Positions 34,716 through 43,994 of a stretch of DNA of 64,000 nucleotides are shown piece after piece. Position 1 is the stretch's first letter. Each line of letters begins with the position of its first letter. The stretch comes from Calditrichia bacterium. GTDB taxonomy: Bacteria > Calditrichota > Calditrichia > RBG-13-44-9 > J075. The stretch covers positions 124,001 through 188,000 of the forward strand of contig JANQRS010000061.1 of NCBI GenBank assembly GCA_028284445.1. The letters are read 5' to 3'. A model generated the notes under the pieces. That model was given only the letters and a program-made list of their open reading frames with translations, was not told where the DNA came from and searched no databases. A program made the position numbers and the translations under genes.

Positions 34716-37496
34716 TTAAAATTCCCAGATTGCACGCCCCATGATTAATCTTCCTATTTTTGGTGCCCCCACAAACTGGCGATGCTTCTGGTCAAACATG
34801 TTTAATGCGTTGAAATCGACACGCAGGCCTTCCATAAATCTCGATAAGTCATATCCAGCACCGACATCGATCAGAAAATGTCCTTCTACATCACCGGTGT
34901 AAAATCCCGAAACCATTGGAAATCCGTTCGAGGCGCGCATTGTCACATTCCAGCTGATACCATCAGGTGCCTGATAATTCACACCGGATTTAAGCTTGAA
35001 TTTGGGTGCATTGAGGGTCAGAACTCGCCCTGTTCCTTGTTCTCCCAGTTCCGACTCATCAAAAAAGTCATCATTCATGAAGGAAAGATTGCCATATACG
35101 TCCAGGCGGGAATTCACGAAAAATTGGGCGGCAAGGTCCATGCCCCAGAAATTGATTTTACCAAAATTGACGGTGGTTGCAATCAGTTCACCGGCACGAG
35201 CGTTCTCAGCTGGTTGCACAACTGCTATGGGTGAACCCGCCAACTCGGTCAAGCTTTGGTCGCCGTCAGCAATTGCTGTCAATAAAGCAGCCAACTGGGT
35301 GATTTGGTTTGCGTCAAGTCCCAGATTTTGTAATTCAAGATTTACCTGAAAGGCTTGTTCGAGCGCTGCCTGAAAATCGGTCCGTAGATTCGGGACGAAA
35401 ACCAGCGGGGTAATAATGTCCACCGTGCCGCGAAAATTCTCGCGGACGCTGTAGTAAATATCCGCGGAGGCGATCAGGCGATCTGCAATTGTGCCTTTAT
35501 AGCCGATCTCGAATGTCTGGTTGATCGTGGGACGTACCCGCTCGATGTTTTCGACGGTTTCGATAAATTTGTAGCTCTCACCGAGGTTTTCCGGAATTGC
35601 CAGCGCGCCGCGGCTAAACCCATTGATAGGGGAGAGCGTCGGACTGATTGCTGCAAGAATCGCCTGGGATTCGGCGGCGGTAAATCCGGGTATAATGAAG
35701 CCGGTCATTGTCAGTGTTTCATGCAGATTGGCGTAGAGCGGATCGATATCCATGCCAATTGGCTGCGGTGCGCCGAAGCTTTCCGGATCAAGACTGGAAG
35801 CGACAAGATCTGTTCCTGCTCGTTCCGTATATCCGCCGTTGTATTGGTAGTTGAAACCGTTCGAATTGCCCATTACACGCATACTTAAGGGAGCCAGCGG
35901 GTTCGAAGGTCCGCTCATCAATAAGAGGTCCGTAAAGCTGTCCAGAGAACTGATGGTTGAGAAAGTGCGAGTGTAAAAGGTTCTAAAGAAGTTTTTACGG
36001 TCGAGTTTGAACACCAGGCCTGCGCGCGGTCCGGTGTTGAACTCCTTGTTAATGTTGTCGTAGTCAACACGCGTCGCGAGGGTCATATCAAGCGAACGAT
36101 TCAGTGCCAATGTGGCTTGAAGATAGCTGCCAACCTCAATCAAATCGTCGTCATCTTCAAAACGACCATTGATAGTGCCTTCTGTCTGCGGCGTTAATAC
36201 CCCCAGGTCTGCGCCGACAATGAAGCGACCGCGATTGCCCGGAAGGATAAAATTGTACTGCTGCTGAACACGCGCCACGGTCGAATTCTCTTTAATCTCG
36301 AGATCCGGTGCGGTGTAGAGAAATCCACTCTTTAAGTTGATGGTGCTAAGATGCGCCTGCCCAAAATAATTGCCGGAATTTAGCTGCACATGAAAAAATG
36401 TATTCGAGGCGCTTGAGAGACGAACCGCCGTAGACCGCTGTGTGGCAATATTGGCCTTGGTGAGGCTGTATCCGAGATTCAATTTCACGGTAGAATTGGC
36501 ATTTACCCGGTAGGCGATCGACCCGTAAATATTGTTGTTGCGATTCAGATATTCGCGCTGGCGCAATTCCCGGGAAACCACAAACTGGTCCAGGGAGTCG
36601 CTACTGTCGAACTGCCAGTCTTTGGAACTGTTCTGCGTGTAGACAACCTTGTATCCGATTTTGTTATTGTAAAGCGTGCCGGCGTGACGAACCGCTGCGA
36701 CATAAGAATCGCGTTCACCGCCGGAGAGCATCAGCGTGGTGCCGGGGTGCTCAAATGGACTCTTTGTCACAAAATGAACAACGCCTGCCGCGACGCCTGA
36801 TCCGTACAGTGACGAACCCGGTCCGCGCAATACTTCGATGCGTTCAAGGTCAATCTGGTTAAAAGGCATTACCTGGAAGAGGTTGCCGCCGATGGACGGC
36901 AATGCCGCATGACGGAAGTCTGTCAACACCTGGGTTGATGTCGATAAATAGTCGTTGAAGCCGCGAATGCCGAGTTCGAAATTGTCGATACCGGTTCGCG
37001 CCAGGTCAACGCCGGCAACTTTGCGCAGCGCGGTAACCGGCGACAGGCCCACTTCCGCTTCAATTTCGCGTTCATCCAGAACGGTGGTCGAAGAGGTCGA
37101 AGTGACAATTTGTTCAATTTGCCATGGGGCTGTTACGATCACGGCATTTAAATCGTATGGTGCAAGGGCCAGCCTGATGTCGAGCTTTTTTTTCTCACCG
37201 GCTTTTACCGTGAGTTGAAAGGAAGCTTGCTCATATCCCACGTATTGAACGTAGAGCTCGTAAGTGCCTGGTTCGACTGCAAGAAACTGGTATGCACCAT
37301 CATCAAGGGTAAAAGTGCCGTCTACCATTTTGTTAGTACTGGCTTCCACCAGGAGCATATTTGCGCCCGGTAATGGTGAGTTACTTTCGCTATCGACAAT
37401 GTAGCCGCGCAAGGCACCACTATTTGCCGCGAGCGTCATCGGTAGCAGCAAAAATATCGCAAGCGCATACCAAAGGTAGTTTTTTGGGGAGTTCAT
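34716..37496 (-). CDS. TonB-dependent outer-membrane receptor with carboxypeptidase-like N-terminal domain (paralog 2)
   Basis: 926 residues from the ATG at 37496 (AAAGGA upstream); a 13-residue upstream extension is possible but weak. Signal peptide (LWYALAIFLLLPMTLAAN), then a CarboxypepD_reg-like domain (LRGYIVDSES, YELYVQYVGYEQ), plug (GVDLARTGIDNFELGIRGF, IEVLRGPGSSLYGSG) and a beta-barrel ending WEF. It is collinear with the receptor at 29294 and shares long identical stretches (VTAPWQIEQIVTSTSSTT), so it arose by duplication. Its stop is 40 bases before the TonB fusion gene, suggesting one transcript: receptor, TonB fusion, receptor. The substrate is unknown. The barrel loops differ between the paralogs, hinting at distinct ligands. 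Confidence 0.93.
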   Translation of the reverse strand: MNSPKNYLWYALAIFLLLPMTLAANSGALRGYIVDSESNSPLPGANMLLVEASTNKMVDGTFTLDDGAYQFLAVEPGTYELYVQYVGYEQASFQLTVKAGEKKKLDIRLALAPYDLNAVIVTAPWQIEQIVTSTSSTTVLDEREIEAEVGLSPVTALRKVAGVDLARTGIDNFELGIRGFNDYLSTSTQVLTDFRHAALPSIGGNLFQVMPFNQIDLERIEVLRGPGSSLYGSGVAAGVVHFVTKSPFEHPGTTLMLSGGERDSYVAAVRHAGTLYNNKIGYKVVYTQNSSKDWQFDSSDSLDQFVVSRELRQREYLNRNNNIYGSIAYRVNANSTVKLNLGYSLTKANIATQRSTAVRLSSASNTFFHVQLNSGNYFGQAHLSTINLKSGFLYTAPDLEIKENSTVARVQQQYNFILPGNRGRFIVGADLGVLTPQTEGTINGRFEDDDDLIEVGSYLQATLALNRSLDMTLATRVDYDNINKEFNTGPRAGLVFKLDRKNFFRTFYTRTFSTISSLDSFTDLLLMSGPSNPLAPLSMRVMGNSNGFNYQYNGGYTERAGTDLVASSLDPESFGAPQPIGMDIDPLYANLHETLTMTGFIIPGFTAAESQAILAAISPTLSPINGFSRGALAIPENLGESYKFIETVENIERVRPTINQTFEIGYKGTIADRLIASADIYYSVRENFRGTVDIITPLVFVPNLRTDFQAALEQAFQVNLELQNLGLDANQITQLAALLTAIADGDQSLTELAGSPIAVVQPAENARAGELIATTVNFGKINFWGMDLAAQFFVNSRLDVYGNLSFMNDDFFDESELGEQGTGRVLTLNAPKFKLKSGVNYQAPDGISWNVTMRASNGFPMVSGFYTGDVEGHFLIDVGAGYDLSRFMEGLRVDFNALNMFDQKHRQFVGAPKIGRLIMGRAIWEF

Positions 37497-37587
37497 TTTG
37501 TCCTTTTGAATTGTCTTAAACACACGCATCCTCACTGATTTTGTGTTATCTCAGTTGCTTCGCCGGAATGAGATAAAACCCTGATCG

Positions 37588-38511
37588 CTACTTGGTAATG
37601 ATCAGGTTGGGTAATTCATGCTGCAGTCTCTTAAGTTCATCGTTGCCAACCTTATTGCCGGAAAGATGAAGCTGTTTTAGTTTCCAGAGTTGCATAAGGG
37701 TTTCTGGCAACCAGTGCAGCTTGTTATTTTCGAGGTTCAGCACCTCAAGATTCTTCAGACGACTGATTTCCGGAGGAAGTAGAAACACTTCATTGGCCCG
37801 GAGATTCAGGTCAACCAGTGACTCCAGTTCGCCGATGCCTGGCAATACATTGGATATCTGGTTATTTGAAAGATTCAAAACCTTCACTTCTTTGAGGAAT
37901 TTGACGTGGTCCGGTACTTCCGTCAGCCGATTTCCCGATAGATCAAGATTCTCGAGGTTGGGAAACCATTTGACTACCGGCGGCATTCTCTCGAATAGGT
38001 TCCGGCTTAAATCCAAATATTTCAATTTGTTAATGCGCCCTACGTTTGCCGGGACGTCCCGGAAACGGTTTCCGCCAAGCAGCAGAAATTCCAACTGGCT
38101 TAGTTTGCTGATGTTGTCCGGTAAAAATTCCAGCTTATTGAAAACGACATCCAGACAAATCAGGTGCTTTAAATTGCTAATCGAAGGGGGGAGTTCACGC
38201 AGCTCATTTACTCCAAGAAAAATTTCCTGCAAATTCCGCAATACATCCAGATCAGCAGGCAAGCTGCGAATCCTGTTATTGCTCAAATCAAGAACTTGCA
38301 GATTCTTGAGTTTGCGGATGTCGTCGCTGACTTCCGTCAGCCCTTGATCTCGCAAATTGAGCTTAAAAACGTCATCGGGATTCTCTAGTGCTTCCGCGAG
38401 CGACGTATATTCTTTCTTTTCAAATAGCTCATCCTCATCCAGGATCTTGCCCTGGCTCAACATCTGGGTTGAGAGGAGGAGCACCAACAATGCAGAAATG
38501 ATCGTTTTCAT
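37588..38511 (-). CDS. Exported leucine-rich-repeat protein
   Basis: 307 residues from the ATG at 38511, which begins a signal peptide (MKTIISALLVLLLSTQMLSQ); a GTG 69 bases upstream would add a non-signal-like extension. After an acidic region (DEDELFEKKEYTSLAEAL) there are about 10 leucine-rich repeats of ~23 residues (LQVLDLSNNRIRSLPADLD; LKYLDLSRNLFERMPPVV; LEVLNLENNKLHWLPETL). LRR arrays bind proteins or ligands; the signal suggests a periplasmic or surface location. It lies upstream of the receptor operon on the same strand with a 91-base gap and may be cotranscribed. No catalytic domain was seen. Confidence 0.88.
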   Translation of the reverse strand: MKTIISALLVLLLSTQMLSQGKILDEDELFEKKEYTSLAEALENPDDVFKLNLRDQGLTEVSDDIRKLKNLQVLDLSNNRIRSLPADLDVLRNLQEIFLGVNELRELPPSISNLKHLICLDVVFNKLEFLPDNISKLSQLEFLLLGGNRFRDVPANVGRINKLKYLDLSRNLFERMPPVVKWFPNLENLDLSGNRLTEVPDHVKFLKEVKVLNLSNNQISNVLPGIGELESLVDLNLRANEVFLLPPEISRLKNLEVLNLENNKLHWLPETLMQLWKLKQLHLSGNKVGNDELKRLQHELPNLIITK

Positions 38512-38968
38512 GTCTGTCGGCACAAACGTCCTTATATTTTTCCCCAACAATCTTATTGTCCGCTCCGTGTCCAAAAACACAGATTATTCAGCATGCTCAT
38601 GCCCTGAAAGGTGCCATCAGTTCCGGACGGCGCATTCAAAGAAAGCTATCACGATGTGATGATGTGACGAACAGATGCTACCCCTATTGAGCCCTGTTCT
38701 TTTCAGCTACAGGTGCTGCGCTGAAATCCAAGTGTTCTGCCGACCGGCTATTCTGGATCCTAAGACCCTGCGGTGTACCGGAAAACCACAATTTCTTCGG
38801 CATCGGAACGTAACCAATCGTCCCTGTGGGATGAGGCGAGTAAATCACAAAATAACATTTATTGTTTTGATCGCACGGTTTTGAGTGAATTTCCTGAGAT
38901 CGCAAACTACGGAATGTTAGGTTTTGGCGGGCATTACAGGCGACAGGGTCGCCTGTAATGATTAGAAC
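38512..38968. other. Intergenic region between DUF4301 and LRR genes
   Basis: About 450 bases without a convincing gene. It contains a perfect 13-bp hairpin (38932-38960) near the DUF4301 end and a GATGATGTGACGAACAGATG segment resembling other repeat fragments in the window (about 38655-38675). Promoters for the LRR/receptor genes presumably lie here, but none could be placed. Confidence 0.45.
38932..38960. terminator. 13-bp perfect hairpin after the DUF4301 gene
   Basis: CATTACAGGCGAC, loop AGG, GTCGCCTGTAATG. It lies 9 bases past the stop of the minus-strand gene at 38969. There is no T-run, so it is either a rho-assisted terminator or an mRNA 3' protective stem. Confidence 0.6.
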
Positions 38969-40594
38969 TTAGTGTTGGTCTGATATTAATTCCCGGTTGC
39001 CTTTATTTTGCGGTGATGCTGCGTCTGCCGGTGTCAAATCGAGGCGATGAACGGTGCGCAGCAGATCCTGCAGTGTTTTGACAGGTCGATACATCTCGCC
39101 GGGAATTTCAATGAAGACGCTCAACCAATTTGCCATTCCGCCATTCCACAATCCCGGGGCCTGCGGCACCTCGATTGTTGCGCCGTCATATACCCGTTCC
39201 TTGACAAAGGTCCGGCCCCCATCACTGAAACGATTCAGATCGTAGTTCCCGCCTTGACCATCGCCGATGGCGCAAACCATGCAGATCGGATTTAAATAGC
39301 TGGCAGAATGCCAGATTTGTCGCTGGCTGCGATCCTGGCGGGAATATTCCGCTGGCTCGATGATCTGCGGACGACTGCTGCCATCTGCTTCCTCAACCCA
39401 AAATGCCCTGCCCCCATATTCAATTTCATCGCGAACCAGCCCGCATACCCGAATAGGGCGATCTAAGGCGGAAATGAGGTAGCAAATTTTTTCCTCCTTG
39501 CTGGCACGAAAGATTTCTGCCGGAAGCGTCAGCGAAAGGCGCGATTGGGTGAAGTCAATAATATGCTTCAATGTGGCATCATCGATGTAGTTTTTGCGAA
39601 GCCGATCCAGATAGTAACGGACGCGCTTCTGCAGCTCGATCAGGTAGCCACCCATAATCTTTTGGGTTTTAAGCGAGGTTGATCTATCATTGTCGCCGGC
39701 GATATTGTCCAGGCCTTTGACAAAAACCACTTCTGTCTCAGTGTTGGCAAGATTCTCCAGGAGGGTGCCGTGGCCGCCGTTTAAAGTCTGTAGATCACCA
39801 TCAGCATTTCTCAGCAGTCGTCTATCAGCGCCAAGTGCGACACTGCCGGAATCCGGCTTTTGGGTAGAGAATTTCAGGGAAAAACGAACTTCGCTCTCTG
39901 CTTGCTCGGAGAGTGTATCGGTTAGGTACTTTTGAACCTGTCCGAGATGGTTTTGATCTACCGACAGGTAAACCTTTGCCCATCCGTCATCACTACCGGT
40001 TAGGGAAGCCGCTTCAATCAAGTGCTCTTCAAGGGGCGTGCGGCAGTGGTTGCCGTACGAGTGGAATTTAAATAGTGCTCTCGGAAGATTGCCAAGGTTT
40101 AGACCATCTGCAGAGAGCATGGCATTGAGAATATCCCCGTAGCGCTTCTCATTCAGTAATTCCTTGAGCGATTCACCCTTCCCGGCAAGATGGGTGTCCA
40201 AATCTTTGCTGAAAGCAAATTCCTCGATTCTCTCCAGGATATTCAGGGTCATGATGTGGTCAAGGCTGCCGGCTACCGCTTCCTGCTTCAGGGTTGCTTC
40301 GTTTGTTTCATTATCGGCCGCGTTTACAGCCATCACCGGCGCCAAAAGGGCGTGGCTATCGCCGGCGGCCGGAATAAAGGTGGCTACTTTTCCGGCATCT
40401 GCATAATCTTCGAAGACCCTTTGCAATTGTTCATGCTGCTCTCCCGGAATGAATGACACTCCGTCCTCGATGCTGCATGGGCGTTGCAAAACAACTGCTT
40501 TCTTTTCTCCTGCCAGCAATTCGAGCTGGTGACGAAGCTTTGCCTCGTCGATTCCTTGCCCTGCAAGCAAGGCCGTATCTTTCTTGTTCAACAT
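38969..40594 (-). CDS. DUF4301 family protein
   Basis: 541 residues from the ATG at 40594 (GGAG 9 bases upstream). It matches my memory of the DUF4301 family, common in Bacteroidota, through motifs such as KVATFIPAAGDSHALL near residue 80, LPRALFKFHSYGNHCRTPLE near residue 190, and NGGHGTLLENL with VVFVKGLDNIAGDN near residue 280. Those motifs recall nucleotidyltransferase or sugar-phosphate uridylyltransferase folds, and the His-Gly-rich GGHG loop could bind nucleotide, but no function is established. No signal peptide, so cytoplasmic. It is divergent from the NAD-salvage genes at 41121, with a hairpin-rich spacer between. Confidence 0.85.
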   Translation of the reverse strand: MLNKKDTALLAGQGIDEAKLRHQLELLAGEKKAVVLQRPCSIEDGVSFIPGEQHEQLQRVFEDYADAGKVATFIPAAGDSHALLAPVMAVNAADNETNEATLKQEAVAGSLDHIMTLNILERIEEFAFSKDLDTHLAGKGESLKELLNEKRYGDILNAMLSADGLNLGNLPRALFKFHSYGNHCRTPLEEHLIEAASLTGSDDGWAKVYLSVDQNHLGQVQKYLTDTLSEQAESEVRFSLKFSTQKPDSGSVALGADRRLLRNADGDLQTLNGGHGTLLENLANTETEVVFVKGLDNIAGDNDRSTSLKTQKIMGGYLIELQKRVRYYLDRLRKNYIDDATLKHIIDFTQSRLSLTLPAEIFRASKEEKICYLISALDRPIRVCGLVRDEIEYGGRAFWVEEADGSSRPQIIEPAEYSRQDRSQRQIWHSASYLNPICMVCAIGDGQGGNYDLNRFSDGGRTFVKERVYDGATIEVPQAPGLWNGGMANWLSVFIEIPGEMYRPVKTLQDLLRTVHRLDLTPADAASPQNKGNRELISDQH

Positions 40595-41120
40595 AATGCT
40601 CAACTCCGACTCCTTTCGGCTACGCATAAACGCTGTGTCTAACTTCCTCTATTTGATTGAGACTGGTTGGTGGTATGGGGATGTATCCGGCGATGCATTG
40701 GGGGTGGTAACAGCAAAGCTCTGCCGTGACGGCAGCGCCTGTCTGCTGATGTTCGCTGCTGCCGCAGCGTTTGAGAGGTCATTTTGTAGATCGCACAATG
40801 TATCATCCTTGATACATCTCCTGAATCATTTCCTTTAAATGCCCGGGTGTTGAAATCGGTTTCAACACCAACAAGGCGTTATGGTATTGCTGCGTTTTCG
40901 AAGATCTTTATTACGAAGATCTTCGTCGTCTGTCGCAAAATGATTAGCCGCGAATCGTTTCGCTTACAAAAATGGTTTTCTTTACTGGCATCCGTGATTA
41001 AGTTGAGGCTCCGTTTTCCAGCTATTTTGTCTGTTCCGGCGAGAAAATTCAAAAAAATCTCCATGGCCGGTAATTATTGCAACAAAAGATGATATCAAAA
41101 ACTTATCCAGGAGTGTCTAA
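40595..41120. other. Divergent spacer with a cluster of perfect hairpins
   Basis: 526 bases between DUF4301 (-) and pncA-like (+). Five short perfect stems occur within ~205 bases: CTGCCG-TGA-CGGCAG (40721-40735), CGCTGC-TGCC-GCAGCG (40754-40769), ATGTATCA-TCCT-TGATACAT (40798-40817), GGTGTTGAAA-TCGG-TTTCAACACC (40846-40869) and CGAAGATC/GATCTTCG (40899-40925). GCGAA/TTCGC follows near 40950. No open frame with a plausible start fits. It may be a structured leader, ncRNA or regulator array. Confidence 0.6.
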
Positions 41121-41756
41121 ATGGGATTTGCTTATGTGCCGGGACGTCAGGTCGAGGTTCCCGAAATAAATTATGCTGAATCTGTTGATCTAAACGCTGA
41201 GGACACCGCGGTTATTGTCGTGGATATGCAGAATGATTTTGTGAAGGAAGGGGGCAGCTTGCGGGTCGATTCCGCACTTGCAACCATCCCCAGTATCCGT
41301 GAACTGCTGAACCGCGCTCGTCGTGCCGGCAGCCGGGTCATCTATACTCAGGATACGCATGATGATGGCGATCCGGAATGGCAGATTTGGCCGGAGCATT
41401 GTCGCCGTGATACCGAAGGCTGGGAAATTGTGGAAGAATTGGCGCCCAATGCCGGCGATCTTGTTTGTATCAAGAACCGCTACGACGGATTTTATGGCAC
41501 CTCACTTGAGCACTGGCTACGTGTATGGAATATTCGCAATGTGGTCATTGTTGGAACAGTCTCCAGTATCTGCGTGGCCCATACTGCTGCTTCAGCCGGC
41601 TTGCGCTGGTATAACATTGTGGTTCCGGCAGATGGAGTTTCGGCAATTACCGAATTTGACCAGGCGTTGACATTGCGCCAGGTGTCCTGGCTTTATGTAG
41701 GGTCGGTCGTAAAATCCACTGTAGATATCCAGTTTTCGACAGGGGAGAGTCGCTAA
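41121..41756 (+). CDS. pncA: Nicotinamidase/isochorismatase-family cysteine hydrolase
   Basis: 211 residues, cytoplasmic. The catalytic triad of the family is visible: Asp in VIVVDMQNDF (~residue 34), Lys in DLVCIKNRYDGF (~119), Cys in GTVSSICVAHTAAS (~152). Metal-binding style residues occur in YTQDTHDDGDPEW and WPEHC. Nicotinamidase converts nicotinamide to nicotinate and ammonia. CAGGAG lies 8 bases before the ATG. The next gene, nicotinate phosphoribosyltransferase, starts at the base after the stop, which makes nicotinamidase the best reading; isochorismatase or another amidase is less likely. Confidence 0.85.
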   Translation: MGFAYVPGRQVEVPEINYAESVDLNAEDTAVIVVDMQNDFVKEGGSLRVDSALATIPSIRELLNRARRAGSRVIYTQDTHDDGDPEWQIWPEHCRRDTEGWEIVEELAPNAGDLVCIKNRYDGFYGTSLEHWLRVWNIRNVVIVGTVSSICVAHTAASAGLRWYNIVVPADGVSAITEFDQALTLRQVSWLYVGSVVKSTVDIQFSTGESR

Positions 41757-43307
41757 GTGAAAGAACATGAACGCCGTACCATGGAAGGAATTTTGTTTAC
41801 CGATCAATATCAGCTAACAATGGCTCAGCTTTATTACCGGGCCGGACTTCATGAACGCACCGCCCAATTTGATCATTTTTTCCGCAATTATCCGGATTAT
41901 GGCATGCATAAGGCCGGCTTCTGCATCAATGCCGGCATGGATTGGCTGCTTGATTGGATGACCGGACTGCATTTCCGCAGCGAAGATATCACCAACCTGC
42001 GCAGTCAAACCGACAGCCGGGGCAAGCAACTTTTTGGAGACGACTTTCTTGGCTGGTTGGAAAAGGGGTTTGATTTTTCAAGCCTGACCATTCGGGCCGT
42101 TGGAGAAGGCCGGGTTGTGCATGCTAATGTTCCTTTAACGGTTGTGAAAGGACCGCTGGCAGTAGCGCAAATCCTGGAAACCGCCCTATTGAACTTTCTG
42201 AACTTCCAAACCCTGATTGCCACCAAGGCTGCACGGATTCGCGAAAGCTGTGATGCCCAGATGCTGCTGGAGTTCGGCCTTCGACGTGCACATGAACGCG
42301 GCGCCAATGCCGGGGCGCGGGCCGCGTTAATCGGCGGCTGTGATTATACCTCGAACGTCGGAGTGTCCCATGTACTGGGCTTTGTTCCAAAGGGAACGCA
42401 CGCACACAGTTTGATTCAGACTTTTCTGGCGCTCGGTAATAGCGAAGAAGATGCCTTTCAGGCGTATGCAGATCTCTACCCGGACGACTGCTTACTCCTG
42501 GTGGATACAATTGATACCCTGGAAAGCGGCGTGCCGAATGCCATACGGGTATTTGAGAAATTGAAGAAGCGAGGTCATAAACCGGTTGGCATCCGTCTGG
42601 ATTCCGGTGACCTTGCCTACTTAAGCATCCAGGCCGCCCGCAAGTTGAATGCTGCCGGTTTTCCCGATACAATTATTGTCCTGTCCAACAATCTGGACGA
42701 ACTGGTAATTTGGCAGATTGTCACTCAGATCCGTGAGGAAGCGCCGCGTTATGGCGTAGATCCGGAACGCCTGATGAAGCGTCTGGTATACGGTGTGGGA
42801 ACCCGTCTTATTACCTCGACCGGCGATTCCAGCCTGGGCGGGGTCTACAAGCTTGTTGGCATCGAGGACGGCCCTTCCTGGCGTCCGGCGATCAAGATTT
42901 CCGAAACGCCGGAAAAAACACCCAATCCCGGTAATAAAACCGTTTGGCGCGTGTACGATGAACGCGGTAAGGCAACTGTCGATTTGCTGGCCCTTGAAGA
43001 GGAAAACCCCGGCGACTGGGATAAGGTCAAACTACGTCATCCCAGTGATCATACGGAAAAACGGGTGTTGGATAAAGCACAAATTTCAAAGATCGAACCG
43101 TTGTTGGAGCCGGTTTTTGTCGAAGGAAAGCGTGTTGCAGACAGTCATTCCATTGAAACACTGCGCCAGCGGCGCGAAGCGGATGTTGCTCAGCTTGACC
43201 CGGGTATTCGCCGCCTGATGAATCCGCATATCTATCATGTGTCCCTCAGCGAGAAGCTTTGGAATTTGAAACAGAGCCTGATTGAATCGATGCGTCGTAG
43301 CGGGTAG
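41757..43307 (+). CDS. pncB: Nicotinate phosphoribosyltransferase
   Basis: 516 residues with a GTG start directly after the upstream stop (GGGGAG 9 bases before). It adds phosphoribose from PRPP to nicotinate, forming nicotinate mononucleotide for NAD salvage. Family motifs are present: TDQYQLTMAQLYYRAG at the start, EFGLRRAHERGANAGARAAL and IGGCDYTSNV near residue 190, KGTHAHSLIQ, IRLDSGDLAYLS near residue 280, and GTRLITSTGDSSLGGVYKLV near residue 355. Length fits the longer bacterial type. It follows the nicotinamidase gene without a gap and precedes a class II aldolase gene by 9 bases, forming a three-gene operon. Confidence 0.95.
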   Translation: MKEHERRTMEGILFTDQYQLTMAQLYYRAGLHERTAQFDHFFRNYPDYGMHKAGFCINAGMDWLLDWMTGLHFRSEDITNLRSQTDSRGKQLFGDDFLGWLEKGFDFSSLTIRAVGEGRVVHANVPLTVVKGPLAVAQILETALLNFLNFQTLIATKAARIRESCDAQMLLEFGLRRAHERGANAGARAALIGGCDYTSNVGVSHVLGFVPKGTHAHSLIQTFLALGNSEEDAFQAYADLYPDDCLLLVDTIDTLESGVPNAIRVFEKLKKRGHKPVGIRLDSGDLAYLSIQAARKLNAAGFPDTIIVLSNNLDELVIWQIVTQIREEAPRYGVDPERLMKRLVYGVGTRLITSTGDSSLGGVYKLVGIEDGPSWRPAIKISETPEKTPNPGNKTVWRVYDERGKATVDLLALEEENPGDWDKVKLRHPSDHTEKRVLDKAQISKIEPLLEPVFVEGKRVADSHSIETLRQRREADVAQLDPGIRRLMNPHIYHVSLSEKLWNLKQSLIESMRRSG

Positions 43308-43316
43308 GAGATCTCT

Positions 43317-43982
43317 TTGACAGAAAACGCCAAACAGGAGATGTTGCGCATCGGGCGCAAACTATACGACCGTCAGCTACTGGTGGCTACGGAAGGCAAT
43401 ATCAGTTGTCGCCTGGCTGACGGAGAAATTCTTGCCACACCCAGCGGATTGTGTAAGGGAGAGCTGTCTGCGGAAGACCTGGTCGTCATTGATGAACGCG
43501 GGAATCATCTCCATGGAGAGCGCCGGGTATCTTCAGAAATTCTGATGCATCTCGAGGTCTATCGCCGTCGCACGGATGTTCAGGCGGTGGTGCATGCCCA
43601 CCCGCCAACTTGCATTGCCCTGATGCTGGCGGGAAAAGGTCTGGATAAGGCCATTCTTGCCGAGAATATTCTGCTGATGGGAAAAGTGCCGACGGCGCAA
43701 TATGCACGGCCTTCAACACCTGAAGTGGCAGAATCGATTCGCCCCTGGCTTGAGCAGACCGATTATATTTTGCTTGATCGGCATGGGAGCCTCACTATGG
43801 GAGAGACCCTTGCCGAGGCATATTTCCGCCTTGAAACAATGGAGCATACCGCCCGATCTTATATTCAGGCCTTGCAAATTGGCACCGTGATGGAGTTTGA
43901 ACGAGAAGAAATTCTTGAATTGATGGAATTACGCGAGAAACGCTTCCGGATAAAAGGACGTGTGATTCCGTTTATTGAATAA
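43317..43982 (+). CDS. Class II aldolase/adducin family protein
   Basis: 221 residues with a TTG start (GGAG six bases upstream). The class II aldolase/ribulose-phosphate epimerase fold is shown by TEGNISCR, ATPSGL near residue 40, SSEILMHLEVYRRR, the metal-binding VVHAHPPTCIALM near residue 95, and LDRHGSLTMGETLAEAYFRLE near residue 155 with the third His. Such zinc enzymes cleave or epimerise sugar phosphates such as fuculose 1-phosphate or ribulose 5-phosphate, or dehydrate methylthioribulose phosphate. The operon with nicotinamidase and nicotinate phosphoribosyltransferase suggests a link to ribose-phosphate or pyridine nucleotide turnover, but the substrate is not determined. It ends at a repeat shared with the convergent kinase gene. 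Confidence 0.9.
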   Translation: MTENAKQEMLRIGRKLYDRQLLVATEGNISCRLADGEILATPSGLCKGELSAEDLVVIDERGNHLHGERRVSSEILMHLEVYRRRTDVQAVVHAHPPTCIALMLAGKGLDKAILAENILLMGKVPTAQYARPSTPEVAESIRPWLEQTDYILLDRHGSLTMGETLAEAYFRLETMEHTARSYIQALQIGTVMEFEREEILELMELREKRFRIKGRVIPFIE

Positions 43983-43994
43983 CCGCTAAAGATC

